A stretch of 64,000 bases of DNA from Chitinophaga terrae (ex Kim and Jung 2007) (GCF_900107795.1 NZ_FNRL01000018.1:62001-126000), one strand, 5' to 3'. Positions 6,799 through 15,865 are shown, counted from the first letter of the stretch. Notes: generated by a model not told the origin, from the letters alone. Program-made: numbers and translations.

Positions 6799-9252
6799 TT
6801 ACAGATTTTTTGACAGCAGGTCGATCTTCTCGTTCAGGGCATTTAAATGCGCCCTGGTTGACTGGTCTGCCGCCTGCGGTAATGCTTTTTTGATCAGCGC
6901 CCCGATGGTTTTGATCTCGTTAAAGGCAACTGAAGAAGCCAGCGATTCGCTGATCTCCGCTTTCGCATTCCTTGTGATATTGAACAATGCCCCTACGTAG
7001 GCGTTCTGCATCATCTGGTGGTTCCCATCTACCTTGGAAAGATTGTTCCAGATCTCTTTACGCACCAACTGCATGTATTGCTCTATACCCAGGGCTTTGT
7101 TACCGTAGCGACGCTCCAGCGTCATCAGGTAATTGATGCGCACAGGACTCAGCAACGAGTTTACAGCGCTGATCTGTATGGTTTCTACCGGATGTATGCC
7201 TCCCGGCACTTCCACCATATCCCTGATCTTTGTATCCATCAGCCATGTCGGCGTTTTAAATACTTCGTTGTTGAAGAATTCAACGGCGTCGATCTGTTTG
7301 GCTTTAGGAACAACGGTGTAGGAAGGCCTGTCGTCGCCATCCATGCGCACGGTGTAATTCACTGCTGCGATGTTTTTGGCTACATGGATAAGATACTGGT
7401 TATATTGTTTCATTACCTGCTCGTACATATTCTTCAGCAGTTCCCGTTGTCCGCCATCTTCTTTTGTCCAATCTTTCAGGTTGGCCATTACCCTTTTCAG
7501 GTTTTTAATACCCAGCGCATTGGCTTTGGCGGCGTTATCTCCAAGATCTTCCGTCTGGCAGGCAGGATCAATCTTTTTTTCTTCTCCATCCCCAAACCAA
7601 AGGCGGTCATTGGCTGCCAGGCGTTTGGTGATCAGGTCTCTCATTACCTTGTTATCTTCTTCCGGGGTTTTGGCGTTGATATACTTGTATCCCCATTCTA
7701 TTGCCCATCTGTCATACTCGCCAATGCGTGGGAACAGGAGTTCCTGCGGGATCTTGTCTTCCGGTTGCGCCACGTAATTGAAACGCGCATAATCCATGAT
7801 GCTGGCGGTATGCCCGTGCGCTTTCAGGTAAGCGATGTTGCGAAGACTATCGACCGGCGTTCGGCTGCTGCTGCCGAAATTATGACGCAAGCCCAGGGTG
7901 TGCCCCACTTCATGACTGGATACAAACCTGATCAGTTGCCCCATCAGCTCATCATCAAATTCCGCTGAGCGGGCTTTGGGGTCATTAGGTCCCGCCTGCA
8001 CCTGGTACCAGTTATGCAGGAGTTCCATCACGTTATGATACCAGCCAATATGGGTTTGAATGATCTCGCCGCTGCGGGGATCATGAACGTTAGGACCATA
8101 TGCGTTGGTAAGTTCGGATGCGAAGTAGTTGATGAAGCTGTAGCGAACGTCTTCCATTCTCATGGTTGTATCGTTCTCCGGCCATTCTTTGGCTACAATT
8201 GCATTTTTAAACCCTGCCTGCTCGAACGCCACCTGCCAGTCGTTCACTCCCATGATCAGGTATTTGCGCCATTTCTTCGGGGTAGCAGGATCAATGTACA
8301 GCACAATTGGTTTCGCCGGTTCAACCAGTTCTCCCCTCTTGTAACGTTCCATATCTTCCGGCTTAGGTTCCAGCCGCCAGCGATGAATGAAGTGGCGTTC
8401 CTTTGACCCTTGCTGATCATCTGCATATTTCACCATCCAGTCGGAGAAGTAGCCGACCCGCTGGTCGAAATACCTCATCTGCATAGGCTTTTCAGGCAGC
8501 GCGATCAGGGAGGTAGTTGTTTCCAGCGTAGCAGGCCTGGGAGCCGGGCCGCTGATCATCCCGTTTTTGCTGATGGAAATTTCGATATTGTCAGGAAATG
8601 CAAGAATTGCGTTCACTTCATGATCCTTCATGTTTTTTACATCCAGGGACTTGGCGATAAAAGGATGATTAGGCGCTCCCGAGTTAATGAAGTTATTATT
8701 CTCTTTCAGGAATTTGCTGACATCGATCACGTAACTGGCAGAATCCTTCCCATAGGCTTTAATAGGGAAATTAGCAATAACAGGATTCAGGTTGGAAGCA
8801 GTAACCGCCCTGGCAATGGCATTGCTGGAATCTGCCGCCCCTATCACCAGGTTCAGGCGAACCCGGATAGATTCGTTCGGTCCTTTTTCGAAAAAGATGG
8901 TTGAGTTGTCTAACTCTTCGCCGGGATATGCCAGGATACCGCCCGGCGCTTTTTTAATGCGATTAACTACCAAAATGTCCCTGCCCAGCAACGGCTTGTC
9001 GATCTCCAGGAAGACGCTATCCATCTCCCTGGTGTTGTGTACAGTAATAAGTCCCCGTTGCGTGATCATGTTTTTGGTGATCACCTGGTCATAAGGCTTT
9101 ATACCGTTCTTCCCTACCGGCGCAACGGGTTTTGCTGGTGTTGCAGCGGCAGGCGTAGCGGCGGCTGACTTCTTGGATTTTTTATTCCCGCCCTTGAACA
9201 CAGCACAGGATGCCAACACAGTCACAAGAGGGATATAAGCATAGCGTTTCAT
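6799..9252 (-). CDS. Zinc-dependent metalloprotease lipoprotein (DUF5117/DUF4953 type), copy 1
   Basis: 817 residues. Lipoprotein signal with Cys16 (VTVLASC), then a Lys/Ala/Pro-rich linker. The metzincin zinc motif HEVGHTLGLRH (HExxHxxGxxH, at about residue 446) is complete and a Met-turn-like SIMDY follows about 35 residues later. Together with the long N-terminal region starting KPYDQVIT this matches the Bacteroidota DUF5118/DUF5117/DUF4953 metalloprotease family. Likely a surface or periplasmic peptidase. It is a close paralogue of the gene just upstream, from which it is separated by a terminator, so the two can be expressed independently. Confidence 0.85.
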   Translation of the reverse strand: MKRYAYIPLVTVLASCAVFKGGNKKSKKSAAATPAAATPAKPVAPVGKNGIKPYDQVITKNMITQRGLITVHNTREMDSVFLEIDKPLLGRDILVVNRIKKAPGGILAYPGEELDNSTIFFEKGPNESIRVRLNLVIGAADSSNAIARAVTASNLNPVIANFPIKAYGKDSASYVIDVSKFLKENNNFINSGAPNHPFIAKSLDVKNMKDHEVNAILAFPDNIEISISKNGMISGPAPRPATLETTTSLIALPEKPMQMRYFDQRVGYFSDWMVKYADDQQGSKERHFIHRWRLEPKPEDMERYKRGELVEPAKPIVLYIDPATPKKWRKYLIMGVNDWQVAFEQAGFKNAIVAKEWPENDTTMRMEDVRYSFINYFASELTNAYGPNVHDPRSGEIIQTHIGWYHNVMELLHNWYQVQAGPNDPKARSAEFDDELMGQLIRFVSSHEVGHTLGLRHNFGSSSRTPVDSLRNIAYLKAHGHTASIMDYARFNYVAQPEDKIPQELLFPRIGEYDRWAIEWGYKYINAKTPEEDNKVMRDLITKRLAANDRLWFGDGEEKKIDPACQTEDLGDNAAKANALGIKNLKRVMANLKDWTKEDGGQRELLKNMYEQVMKQYNQYLIHVAKNIAAVNYTVRMDGDDRPSYTVVPKAKQIDAVEFFNNEVFKTPTWLMDTKIRDMVEVPGGIHPVETIQISAVNSLLSPVRINYLMTLERRYGNKALGIEQYMQLVRKEIWNNLSKVDGNHQMMQNAYVGALFNITRNAKAEISESLASSVAFNEIKTIGALIKKALPQAADQSTRAHLNALNEKIDLLSKNL

Positions 9253-9267
9253 TCGTAAATACTAAAT

Positions 9268-9286
9268 GATTTTGGTAATGAATAAA
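9268..9286 (-). promoter_or_regulatory. Conserved 5' leader element of metalloprotease copy 1
   Basis: GATTTTGGTAATGAATAAA on the plus strand lies 15 bases upstream of the ATG. It matches 18 of 19 bases of the element at 11914-11932, which sits 14 bases upstream of the second copy. It could be a translation or regulatory signal, or simply retained from the duplication. Confidence 0.45.
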
Positions 9287-9365
9287 TCTGTATGTACTAA
9301 AAACACCCAGGTTAATGCAGCGAACTATCCGGTTATGTATTTTTTCATAAAATATTTATTCAGCA

Positions 9366-9399
9366 AAAAGCTCCTTCTGCCAGGCAGGAAGGAGCTTTT
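9366..9399. terminator. Terminator between the two metalloprotease genes
   Basis: AAAAGCTCCTTC-TGCC pairs with GGCAGGAAGGAGCTTTT, leaving one bulged base and a two-base loop. The A-run and T-run at the ends of the stem make it usable in both directions. It follows the stop codon of copy 2 (9434) on the minus strand. Confidence 0.8.
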
Positions 9400-9433
9400 A
9401 CTGCATTAACAGGGATGGATAGTAACTGAAGGA

Positions 9434-11899
9434 CTATTTTAGTTTTGAAGATAGTTTCCTGATACGGCTATCCAGGTCCTCCAGGTGCATCCTGGTTTTG
9501 GCATCTGCTGCCAACGGGATAGCTTTTTTAACTTCTTCTTTCAGTTTTGCAATTTCAGATGCGGCGATATTAAAGGCAGGGGAGCCCATCAGCGTCGGCT
9601 CCGGCGATCTGAAAATGGTAAACATACAAGCCAGGTAAGCTTTCTGCATATTGCAATGATAATCGTCGATGTTCACTGTTCCTTTCTGCAGATCTCCCCA
9701 TATTGCTGCATGGGCTTTCAATATAATTTCATCGGCCGTAAGCGTTTTGTCGGCGCCATACCTGATGCCGCGGCGATAGTATTCGTTCAGCGTTGGCGCG
9801 CTAAAGGCTATGTTGATGCTCCTGAGCTGTGCATCTTCAATATAATTGCGCGTTCTCGGCATGTTGATCTTATTCAGCAATTCCGGGTCTACCAGCCAGG
9901 TTGGAGTATTGATAAATTCGTTGATAACAAAATCCAGGGCAGCTACCTGCTTTTCTTTTGGCACAGGTTCGTAAGAAGGCGCTTCGTCTTCATCTTCTTT
10001 AATTTCGTAAGTAACGCCGCCGATATATTTTGATACGTTTGCAATGAGTCCCAGGTATCTCAATACCCCAACCTCGAATATGTCATGCATCAGTTGCCGC
10101 TGTCCCCCATCTTCAAATGAATATTTGCTGATCTCTGCAAACACTCTTTTCATATTCATGATCCCGTAGGTATTGGCTTTAACGGCATCGTCGCCCAGGT
10201 CTTCCGTCTGGCAACGCGGATCAATAGGGGGTGCGTCGTATAACGACTCCTGCTCTCCGTTCCCGAACCAATAACGTTCATTGGCAGCCAGGCTGTCTTT
10301 GATCATCCGTGCCATTATCTTCCTGTCTTCCTCCGGGTTCGCGGCAAAAGTTTGCCTGTATCCCCACTGGATGGCCCATTTATCGTAGTCGCCTACCCGT
10401 GGGAACAGCAACGCTCTGGGTATGCTGTCTTCAGGTTGCGCCGCATAATTAAAACGTGCATAGTCCATAATACTGGCCGTATGCCCGTATTGCTGCAGGT
10501 ATGTTTTACTGCGCAGGCTATCTGAAGGCGTTTTGCTGCTGCTGCCAAAATTATGTCGGAGTCCCAGCGTATGCCCCACTTCATGACTGGATACAAAACG
10601 CATCAGCTCCCCCATCAACTCATCGTCCAGGTTTCCTTTCTGCGCGCCGGGATCTGCGGGTCCTACCTGCAATACATACCAGGCATGCAACAGCTTTGAA
10701 ATATCCTGGTACCACTCTATTCTTGTATGAAGTATTTCGCCCGACCTTGGGTCATGAACGTTCGGACCATAAGCATTCTGCTGCCTCGAAGGCAGGAACT
10801 GCAATACAGAATAACGCATATCTTCCAGGCTCATGGCAGAATCGTTTTCCGGCCATTCTTTCCCAATGATCGCGTTTTTAAAGCCGGCCTTTTCAAATGC
10901 CGGCTGCCAGTCGTTAATCCCTGCTACCAGGAATTTGCGCCATTGCTTCGGCGTTGCAGGATCTATATAGATGACGATAGGCCTGGCTGGTTCCACCAAC
11001 TCGCCTCTTTTGTACTTCTCTACATCTTCAGGTTTGGGTTCCAACCTCCAGCGATGGATGATCTTGTTGATCCGGATCTTTTGCTGGTCATCTTTGTATG
11101 CTACATACGGGATGGCGAAATATCCTACACGTTGGTCGTAGAACCTGGTCGCCATAGGCGTTTCCGGCAATTTGATAAAGGAGGTAGTAGTAACAAGCGA
11201 CATAGGACCTCCTTTTTTATTAATGAGGTTCATCTCATAGGCGCCGTTTTTACTGATGCTGATAGCTATATTTTCGGGAAACGTGCGCACAGATTCCACC
11301 TCGAAGTCCTTAAACGTAGCGATTTTAATATATTTCTGGAGATCGCTTTGGTCAATGCTGTTCATAAACCCTGATGCATCCCTGATCAATGGCGTCGCAT
11401 CGATCACGATACTCGAATCCTTGCCATAAGCCAGGATGGGACAGGTAGCCAGCACCGGTCTTGTATTGGCGCCGGCAACCGCTTTACTCAATAACTGGGA
11501 AGAATCGGCCCGGCGTGATAACACCTGCTGCCTGATCTTCAGGTTGGAAAACTGCCCTTTTTCAAAGAACAGAATTTTCTCGTCCAGTTCTTCTGTTGCA
11601 AAAAATGGGAAACCTCCTGCGATCTTCGCTATCCGGTTAATCGCCAGCACGTCTTTTCCCAATAGCTGCCTGTCGATTTCCAGGTACACGGTATCCTTTT
11701 TTTGGGTACTATGAACAGTGATAAATCCCGGGTAGGTAACCATCTCACCGGTAATAACGCTACTGTACGGCTTTACCCCGTTCTTATCGGGCTTTACTTC
11801 TGCAGCTGCCGCAGTTGTTTCCTTCTTTTTGTTCCCACCTTTGAATACAGCGCAGGACGACAGCACAGCAACCAGTGGTATATAAGCATAGCGATTCAT
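9434..11899 (-). CDS. Zinc-dependent metalloprotease lipoprotein (DUF5117/DUF4953 type), copy 2
   Basis: 821 residues from the start MNRYAYIPL, chosen because it aligns with copy 1 (MKRYAYIPL); an ATG four codons upstream is possible. Lipobox VLSSC, a shorter Lys-rich linker than copy 1, a complete HEVGHTLGLRH zinc site at about residue 438 and the same SIMDY Met-turn. Long blocks are nearly identical to copy 1 (HRWRLEPKPED, YIDPATPK, AYGPNVHDPRSGEI), so this is a tandem duplication that has since diverged, chiefly at the N-terminal third and C-terminus. An unknown lipoprotein gene precedes it by 62 bp and is probably cotranscribed. Confidence 0.85.
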   Translation of the reverse strand: MNRYAYIPLVAVLSSCAVFKGGNKKKETTAAAAEVKPDKNGVKPYSSVITGEMVTYPGFITVHSTQKKDTVYLEIDRQLLGKDVLAINRIAKIAGGFPFFATEELDEKILFFEKGQFSNLKIRQQVLSRRADSSQLLSKAVAGANTRPVLATCPILAYGKDSSIVIDATPLIRDASGFMNSIDQSDLQKYIKIATFKDFEVESVRTFPENIAISISKNGAYEMNLINKKGGPMSLVTTTSFIKLPETPMATRFYDQRVGYFAIPYVAYKDDQQKIRINKIIHRWRLEPKPEDVEKYKRGELVEPARPIVIYIDPATPKQWRKFLVAGINDWQPAFEKAGFKNAIIGKEWPENDSAMSLEDMRYSVLQFLPSRQQNAYGPNVHDPRSGEILHTRIEWYQDISKLLHAWYVLQVGPADPGAQKGNLDDELMGELMRFVSSHEVGHTLGLRHNFGSSSKTPSDSLRSKTYLQQYGHTASIMDYARFNYAAQPEDSIPRALLFPRVGDYDKWAIQWGYRQTFAANPEEDRKIMARMIKDSLAANERYWFGNGEQESLYDAPPIDPRCQTEDLGDDAVKANTYGIMNMKRVFAEISKYSFEDGGQRQLMHDIFEVGVLRYLGLIANVSKYIGGVTYEIKEDEDEAPSYEPVPKEKQVAALDFVINEFINTPTWLVDPELLNKINMPRTRNYIEDAQLRSINIAFSAPTLNEYYRRGIRYGADKTLTADEIILKAHAAIWGDLQKGTVNIDDYHCNMQKAYLACMFTIFRSPEPTLMGSPAFNIAASEIAKLKEEVKKAIPLAADAKTRMHLEDLDSRIRKLSSKLK

Positions 11900-11913
11900 C
11901 AATAATTGCAATT

Positions 11914-11932
11914 GATTTTGGTAATAAATAAA
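11914..11932 (-). promoter_or_regulatory. Conserved 5' leader element of metalloprotease copy 2
   Basis: GATTTTGGTAATAAATAAA on the plus strand is the partner of the element at 9268-9286 (one difference in 19, start-codon distance 14 versus 15 bases). The bases between element and ATG are much less conserved, which hints that the element itself is under constraint. Confidence 0.45.
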
Positions 11933-11961
11933 AGGGGGGTGTATGTTTGAATGATCTTCCG

Positions 11962-12588
11962 TCAGAAACGGGTTTCAGGCAATGCGTTTTGCAACATGGG
12001 CCGTTTGTCTTTGTCTGCAGGCAGTATTTCGAACAGCGAGGGCGGTGTAATCACCTCTTCTGACACGACAATACCGGGCAGCTTTTTAATTACATTGGCA
12101 TAAATATCTGCACGGTCGGCCGCTGCTTTGTCCCAGATCAGTACTAAGGGAAAAGCCGCATCGTTTATTGCCAGCCGGAAATCTGTTTTCTGCAATCCTT
12201 CTTTGGTAGTGCTCAGATCCAGTACCACGCCTGTATGTTTCTTAGCCCATTGGCTGATCAGGGTACCGGATAATAACTGGTATTTATAAAGAAGCTCGTT
12301 GGCGAGAGTATCGTGATGCAAAGTTGGCAATTGCACTACAACAAAAGGTTCGTCGTTCCCCGAAACGGGAATATCCAGGTAGGATATAGCGAAGTTGGAT
12401 AATTCGGTTTGTCCGTTGGTTTCCTTTCCCAATATAGGCATATGGTCTTCCGGGAAGGTGGGCCTGTCGGGCAACTCTTTTCCACCCGGCGTTTGCGGCC
12501 TTATGTCCCCGCAACTGCCGAGCAGGGCGGCGCCTATCGACATAACCAGTAATCCTTGCAGGAATAAGATCTTTTTTCTTAACAGCAT
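11962..12588 (-). CDS. Unknown lipoprotein upstream of the metalloprotease pair
   Basis: 208 residues, not recognised as a named family. The signal peptide ends at lipobox LLGSC (Cys26). A Pro-rich tether (QTPGGKELPDRPTFPEDHMPILG) leads to a globular part of about 150 residues. Nothing resembling a catalytic motif is visible. Alternating hydrophobic strands (FVVVQLPTL, GVVLDLST, AFPLVLIWD) and helices suggest an alpha/beta fold. It sits 62 bp upstream of metalloprotease copy 2 on the same strand, so it may be its accessory factor, substrate or inhibitor; that is inference from position. Confidence 0.6.
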   Translation of the reverse strand: MLLRKKILFLQGLLVMSIGAALLGSCGDIRPQTPGGKELPDRPTFPEDHMPILGKETNGQTELSNFAISYLDIPVSGNDEPFVVVQLPTLHHDTLANELLYKYQLLSGTLISQWAKKHTGVVLDLSTTKEGLQKTDFRLAINDAAFPLVLIWDKAAADRADIYANVIKKLPGIVVSEEVITPPSLFEILPADKDKRPMLQNALPETRF

Positions 12589-12726
12589 AAAAATGACTTC
12601 TTATGCTACATAAACACGGTATAGAAGGAACAGAACTATCCTGTTCCTAAAAAAAATCCTGGCATAGGGGTAGTTCCAATCAGCGGGGTTAGTGTTCCTG
12701 GAACTGTAAGCGTTGCAGCACACTGG

Positions 12727-12753
12727 AAAAAAGAACAGGCCACAGACCTGTTC
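12727..12753 (-). terminator. Terminator after the sugar isomerase-like gene
   Basis: On the minus strand GAACAGG pairs with CCTGTTC around a seven-base loop and is followed by six T residues. It lies 30 bases past the stop codon of the isomerase-like gene. Confidence 0.8.
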
Positions 12754-12782
12754 TCCTTCCGCCATTTATAGTTTCAGTGGGT

Positions 12783-13733
12783 TTACAGGCCAGCTGTTAC
12801 CGCTTTCATTTTGGCCAGGCCGGTACGGGCTACCAGTAGCGCATCCTGTTTGTAGTAGTTTGGATTAAAGACTTCCAGCGACAGGATGACGGGATTACCG
12901 GGGTGTTTTAATTGTTTCAGCAGCGGCTTTAAAGGCGCGATTCCATCGCCGGGGTAGATCCTGTCGGGCTCGGAGATCTTTGCCGGGGCAATACCGGCAG
13001 GATAATCGTTGATATGAAGTATATCCATGGCAGGCCTGCCTACGAACGGAGCGCTGTTGAAGCTGGACCCTCCCTTGAAAATATGGAAGGTATCCATCAG
13101 TACCCGGGCATCCGGGTCGCCCGTTTCTGTGGCCACATAGATCACCTGGCTGATCTTTTTCAGGTTAGTGGAGCCGCCCCACATTTCCAGGATAGGCATC
13201 ACACCGGTTCGTTTGCCCATTTCAAGAATGGTCTTATACCGTTCAGTGATCACATTCAGGTCTATAACGGCAGCATCGGGTCCATGCGCCCCGAAGGGCG
13301 GCGCTGCCACCCGTTTGCAGCCAATTTTCGCCAGCAATTCCATTTCATGGCCCAACTGTCGCAGTCCTTCTTTCCTGGTAGCTTCATCATCCACTATCCA
13401 TTTGGCGAAGCCTATGGCATTTTCAATTTCCAGTCCCAGGTCGCGGATCACTTTTGCAGCGGTAGCGGCATCGCCTCCTTCCGCCAGGTATTGCTGAAAG
13501 GTATCTATCCAGATCTCAACATGCCTGAAGCCTGCTTTGGAAGCAACTTCCAGCTCTTTTATAAAACCCAGTTGCTGCCCCCTTATCGTGCTCATGTTCA
13601 GGGAATATTTAAAATCCGCAGCCGGTTTGCTGATCGTTCCTTTTGCTGCAGCAGATCCCTGGACCAGGGAAGCCCCGGCAGATAAACCAAGTACTTTCAG
13701 CAACTGCCGGCGATCAAGTTCGAATGATGACAT
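12783..13733 (-). CDS. Tat-exported sugar phosphate isomerase/epimerase-like TIM-barrel protein
   Basis: 316 residues from the start MSSFELDRRQLLKVLG; an ATG 16 codons upstream would only lengthen the leader. The DRRQLLK motif followed by a small hydrophobic stretch is a twin-arginine signal, so the folded protein is likely sent to the periplasm. The mature part is an AP-endonuclease-2-type TIM barrel (PF01261). It shows strand ends with acidic or His metal ligands at FRHVEIWID, ILEMWGG, LMDTFHIF, ILHINDYPAG and ILSLEVFN. Such proteins isomerise or epimerise sugars or inositols; no specific substrate can be assigned. It is monocistronic with its own terminator. Confidence 0.75.
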   Translation of the reverse strand: MSSFELDRRQLLKVLGLSAGASLVQGSAAAKGTISKPAADFKYSLNMSTIRGQQLGFIKELEVASKAGFRHVEIWIDTFQQYLAEGGDAATAAKVIRDLGLEIENAIGFAKWIVDDEATRKEGLRQLGHEMELLAKIGCKRVAAPPFGAHGPDAAVIDLNVITERYKTILEMGKRTGVMPILEMWGGSTNLKKISQVIYVATETGDPDARVLMDTFHIFKGGSSFNSAPFVGRPAMDILHINDYPAGIAPAKISEPDRIYPGDGIAPLKPLLKQLKHPGNPVILSLEVFNPNYYKQDALLVARTGLAKMKAVTAGL

Positions 13734-13841
13734 TTTTCGTTCGTGGAATTTGGTGAAGAATAAAGACCTTAAGATATTCAATAATTCCGGTCTTTACTAT
13801 ACCCGGCTGTTGGCAACAGCGTTATTTTCCTTCCCGGGTCA

Positions 13842-14705
13842 CTACTCTTTCGCCAGCTTCTTCTTAAACTCATTCTCCCAAAACTTAACTTCTTCCTTAT
13901 AACCTTTTTCATCCCGGAAAGCGGCAGGGTTATAAGCATCGCCCGGTTTATGCTTTTCGTGCAGTTTGAACTGGCTGGCATGAGAAGCTACCCAGATATC
14001 GAAGGTCTGATGTTTAAGAGAATTGATCGTATATGCGTAATCTTTGGCAATACCCGGGTAAGACCTGATGTCTTTGAATTTCTGTTCCGTAACGATGCTC
14101 GGCAGGTTTGCGATCAATACTTTATAGGTCTTTTTATCGTCCTTTACATTGAGCAGGTAGCTGCAGGAACCTTTCGTATGGCCGGGGTGATGAAGCATTA
14201 CCAGAGTTGTTCCTCCTAAAACGACACTATCTTTATCTTTCAGCAGCTTGTCGGCTTTCACTGGTTTGAAGGAACTGTACTGGCCTCCCAGCGCGTAATC
14301 AGTCTTTCCTCCGCTGGCTACTTCCTCCGCATCCGCTGCATCTACAAAGAATTTTGCACCTGTTTCTTCTTTGATGGCTGCCATAGCGCCCAAATGATCA
14401 TAATGCGCCTGGGTAGTGAGAAGTATCTTCGTGTCTTCAAACTTAAAGCCCAGTGCTTTAATGTTCTTTTTTATATCGTTGACTGAAGATGCCAGGCCGG
14501 TATTTATCAGGATGTTGCCGGCGGGCGTAACGATGAGGTAACAGGCCAGGTCGTAAGTTCCTACATAATACAGGTTCCCCGCTATCCGGAAAGGCTGGTA
14601 AGGCTTTACCCAATCCGGTTGTCCTTTAGGCTCCACCACTTTCTGGGCCATCGCGAAGTGACTTATTAAAACTGCAGCGCAAAACAACAGGTATCTTTTT
14701 ATCAT
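13842..14705 (-). CDS. Subclass B3 metallo-beta-lactamase, GOB-like (B3-Q type)
   Basis: 287 residues from MIKRYLLF, with a signal peptide cut after HFAMA; a start 26 codons upstream lacks signal-peptide character. The metal site reads QAHYDH (Gln99, His101, Asp103, His104), then HPGHTKGS (His176) and SHASQF (His242). Subclass B3 enzymes normally have HxHxDH; Gln in the first position is the hallmark of the GOB group from Elizabethkingia. Shared GOB-like blocks include LHHPGHTKGS, KVLIAN and GDAYNPAAF. It would hydrolyse beta-lactams in the periplasm with Zn. No mobile element flanks it, so it looks like a resident chromosomal gene. Confidence 0.85.
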   Translation of the reverse strand: MIKRYLLFCAAVLISHFAMAQKVVEPKGQPDWVKPYQPFRIAGNLYYVGTYDLACYLIVTPAGNILINTGLASSVNDIKKNIKALGFKFEDTKILLTTQAHYDHLGAMAAIKEETGAKFFVDAADAEEVASGGKTDYALGGQYSSFKPVKADKLLKDKDSVVLGGTTLVMLHHPGHTKGSCSYLLNVKDDKKTYKVLIANLPSIVTEQKFKDIRSYPGIAKDYAYTINSLKHQTFDIWVASHASQFKLHEKHKPGDAYNPAAFRDEKGYKEEVKFWENEFKKKLAKE

Positions 14706-14828
14706 GATCGTGCTTTTAAATCCGGGGAAATATTGTTTAACTGATAAACCCCGCAAACTAACCAAAAGGTTGGGCGCCGGCAAATTATTTTCTCGGATAA
14801 ATTTAATGCCCCATCATTATACGCAACA

Positions 14829-14857
14829 GGCCTAAGGAAAATATCTTTCCTTAGGCC
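14829..14857 (-). terminator. Hairpin after the ester cyclase gene
   Basis: A perfect 12-bp stem (GGCCTAAGGAAA/TTTCCTTAGGCC) with a five-base loop lies 40 bases past the stop codon of the ester cyclase gene. No strong T-run follows, so it may act as a weak terminator or as a 3'-end stabiliser. Confidence 0.55.
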
Positions 14858-14897
14858 CTTCCTGCCAAACATCCGCGCCGGCAGGCAATGCGACTAT

Positions 14898-15389
14898 CTA
14901 TTTTACCACTCCAAGCTGTTTCATCATGGTTAGCTCGTCTGTCACCCGCCAGTGTTCTGCAATACGCCCGTCTACGATCTTCTCTATATTTATCTGCAGC
15001 ACCTTTACCGGCTTCCCTGTGGGCGGCAGGCCGAAAAGAGTATCCTGCTGGGTTCCCGTCATTACCACCCGCATGGTTAAATACCCCGGCGCCGGGATCA
15101 TGTCCTGGATCTCGTAATGCAGATCGGGGAATGCTTTCCTGATAGCCAGCACAATGGGCTTCAGTCCTTCTGGGCCGGGAACTGTTGGCGCGCTGGGCGT
15201 ATGGTTTATATAACCCGGGGCAAGTAAACTATCGAGCAGGTCTACTTTGCCCTGGTTCCAGACTTCTTCAAAATAACGTTGGCCGATCGTACGATTTATT
15301 TCCAGGGGATCCTTTATCTTCTGCGGTTGCGGCGCCGTACAGGCGGCAACCATTGCTATTAAAAGGAACGGGAGATATTTATTTTTCAT
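14898..15389 (-). CDS. SnoaL-like ester cyclase lipoprotein
   Basis: 163 residues with a lipoprotein signal (Cys17 in MVAAC). The rest fits the NTF2-like/SnoaL polyketide-cyclase fold: an N-terminal helix with RYFEEVWNQGKVDLLDSLLAPGYINH, the GPEGLKPIVLAIRKAFPDLHYEIQDM block and a C-terminal HWRVTDELTMMKQLG. These proteins are often annotated ester cyclase, but few have a known reaction. Its start overlaps the end of the DoxX gene by 11 bp, so the two form a translationally coupled pair. Confidence 0.75.
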   Translation of the reverse strand: MKNKYLPFLLIAMVAACTAPQPQKIKDPLEINRTIGQRYFEEVWNQGKVDLLDSLLAPGYINHTPSAPTVPGPEGLKPIVLAIRKAFPDLHYEIQDMIPAPGYLTMRVVMTGTQQDTLFGLPPTGKPVKVLQINIEKIVDGRIAEHWRVTDELTMMKQLGVVK

Positions 15390-15840
15390 GGTTCTTCATT
15401 TTAGTACAATAGTCTATTCCATACTTTCCGGCCCCCTGTAAAAAGCAGACAATGGATAAACCAATGGCCAGGAGAAAGAATTCCATCCCCTCTCCTTTTT
15501 GCATCCCAAACCAGTTCATAAAGAAATAGTCGTGCTGTACTGTGATAATAATACCAACCATGATAACGAGGATCAACAGGGCTGATATCCTTGTAAACCA
15601 GCCCAGGACAAGGAGTATCGGCATTGCAAATTCAATGACGATCACCGCAAAGCCAATAATAGCTGGTAATCCGACTGTTTTTGTAAAGTACTCCATAGAC
15701 GCCTGGTAGCCGAACCCACCGAACCAGCCCAGCAATTTCTGGGCGCCATGGGGGAAAAGGACAATGCCCAGTGCCAGCCGGGCAGCCAGGGATGTAAGAT
15801 CGCGGGATTCTGAAGCGGGTAATGCTAAAATTTTATTCAT
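15379..15840 (-). CDS. DoxX-family membrane protein
   Basis: 153 residues with four predicted membrane helices. The family features are visible: LAARLALGIVLFPHGAQKLLGWFGG (first helix and the conserved HGxQK loop), then FAMPILLVLGWFTRISALLILVIM. DoxX-like proteins are inner-membrane proteins, some linked to quinone or thiosulfate metabolism and redox stress. It heads a pair with the ester cyclase gene and faces a Crp/Fnr regulator across a 231-bp region with two CRP-type palindromes. Confidence 0.85.
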   Translation of the reverse strand: MNKILALPASESRDLTSLAARLALGIVLFPHGAQKLLGWFGGFGYQASMEYFTKTVGLPAIIGFAVIVIEFAMPILLVLGWFTRISALLILVIMVGIIITVQHDYFFMNWFGMQKGEGMEFFLLAIGLSIVCFLQGAGKYGIDYCTKMKNHEK

Positions 15841-15865
15841 AGTTTGAAAGTGTTGTATAACGTCT

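Noticed and set aside
7018..7968. Long open frame (316 codons) on the plus strand
   Set aside because: It lies entirely antisense to metalloprotease copy 1, shows no family features and has a composition (many His, Phe, Arg) typical of a shadow frame.
12627..12647. Hairpin GGAACAG/CTGTTCC upstream of the unknown lipoprotein gene
   Set aside because: Considered as a terminator, but no T-run follows it on either strand. It could be leader structure; not enough to call.
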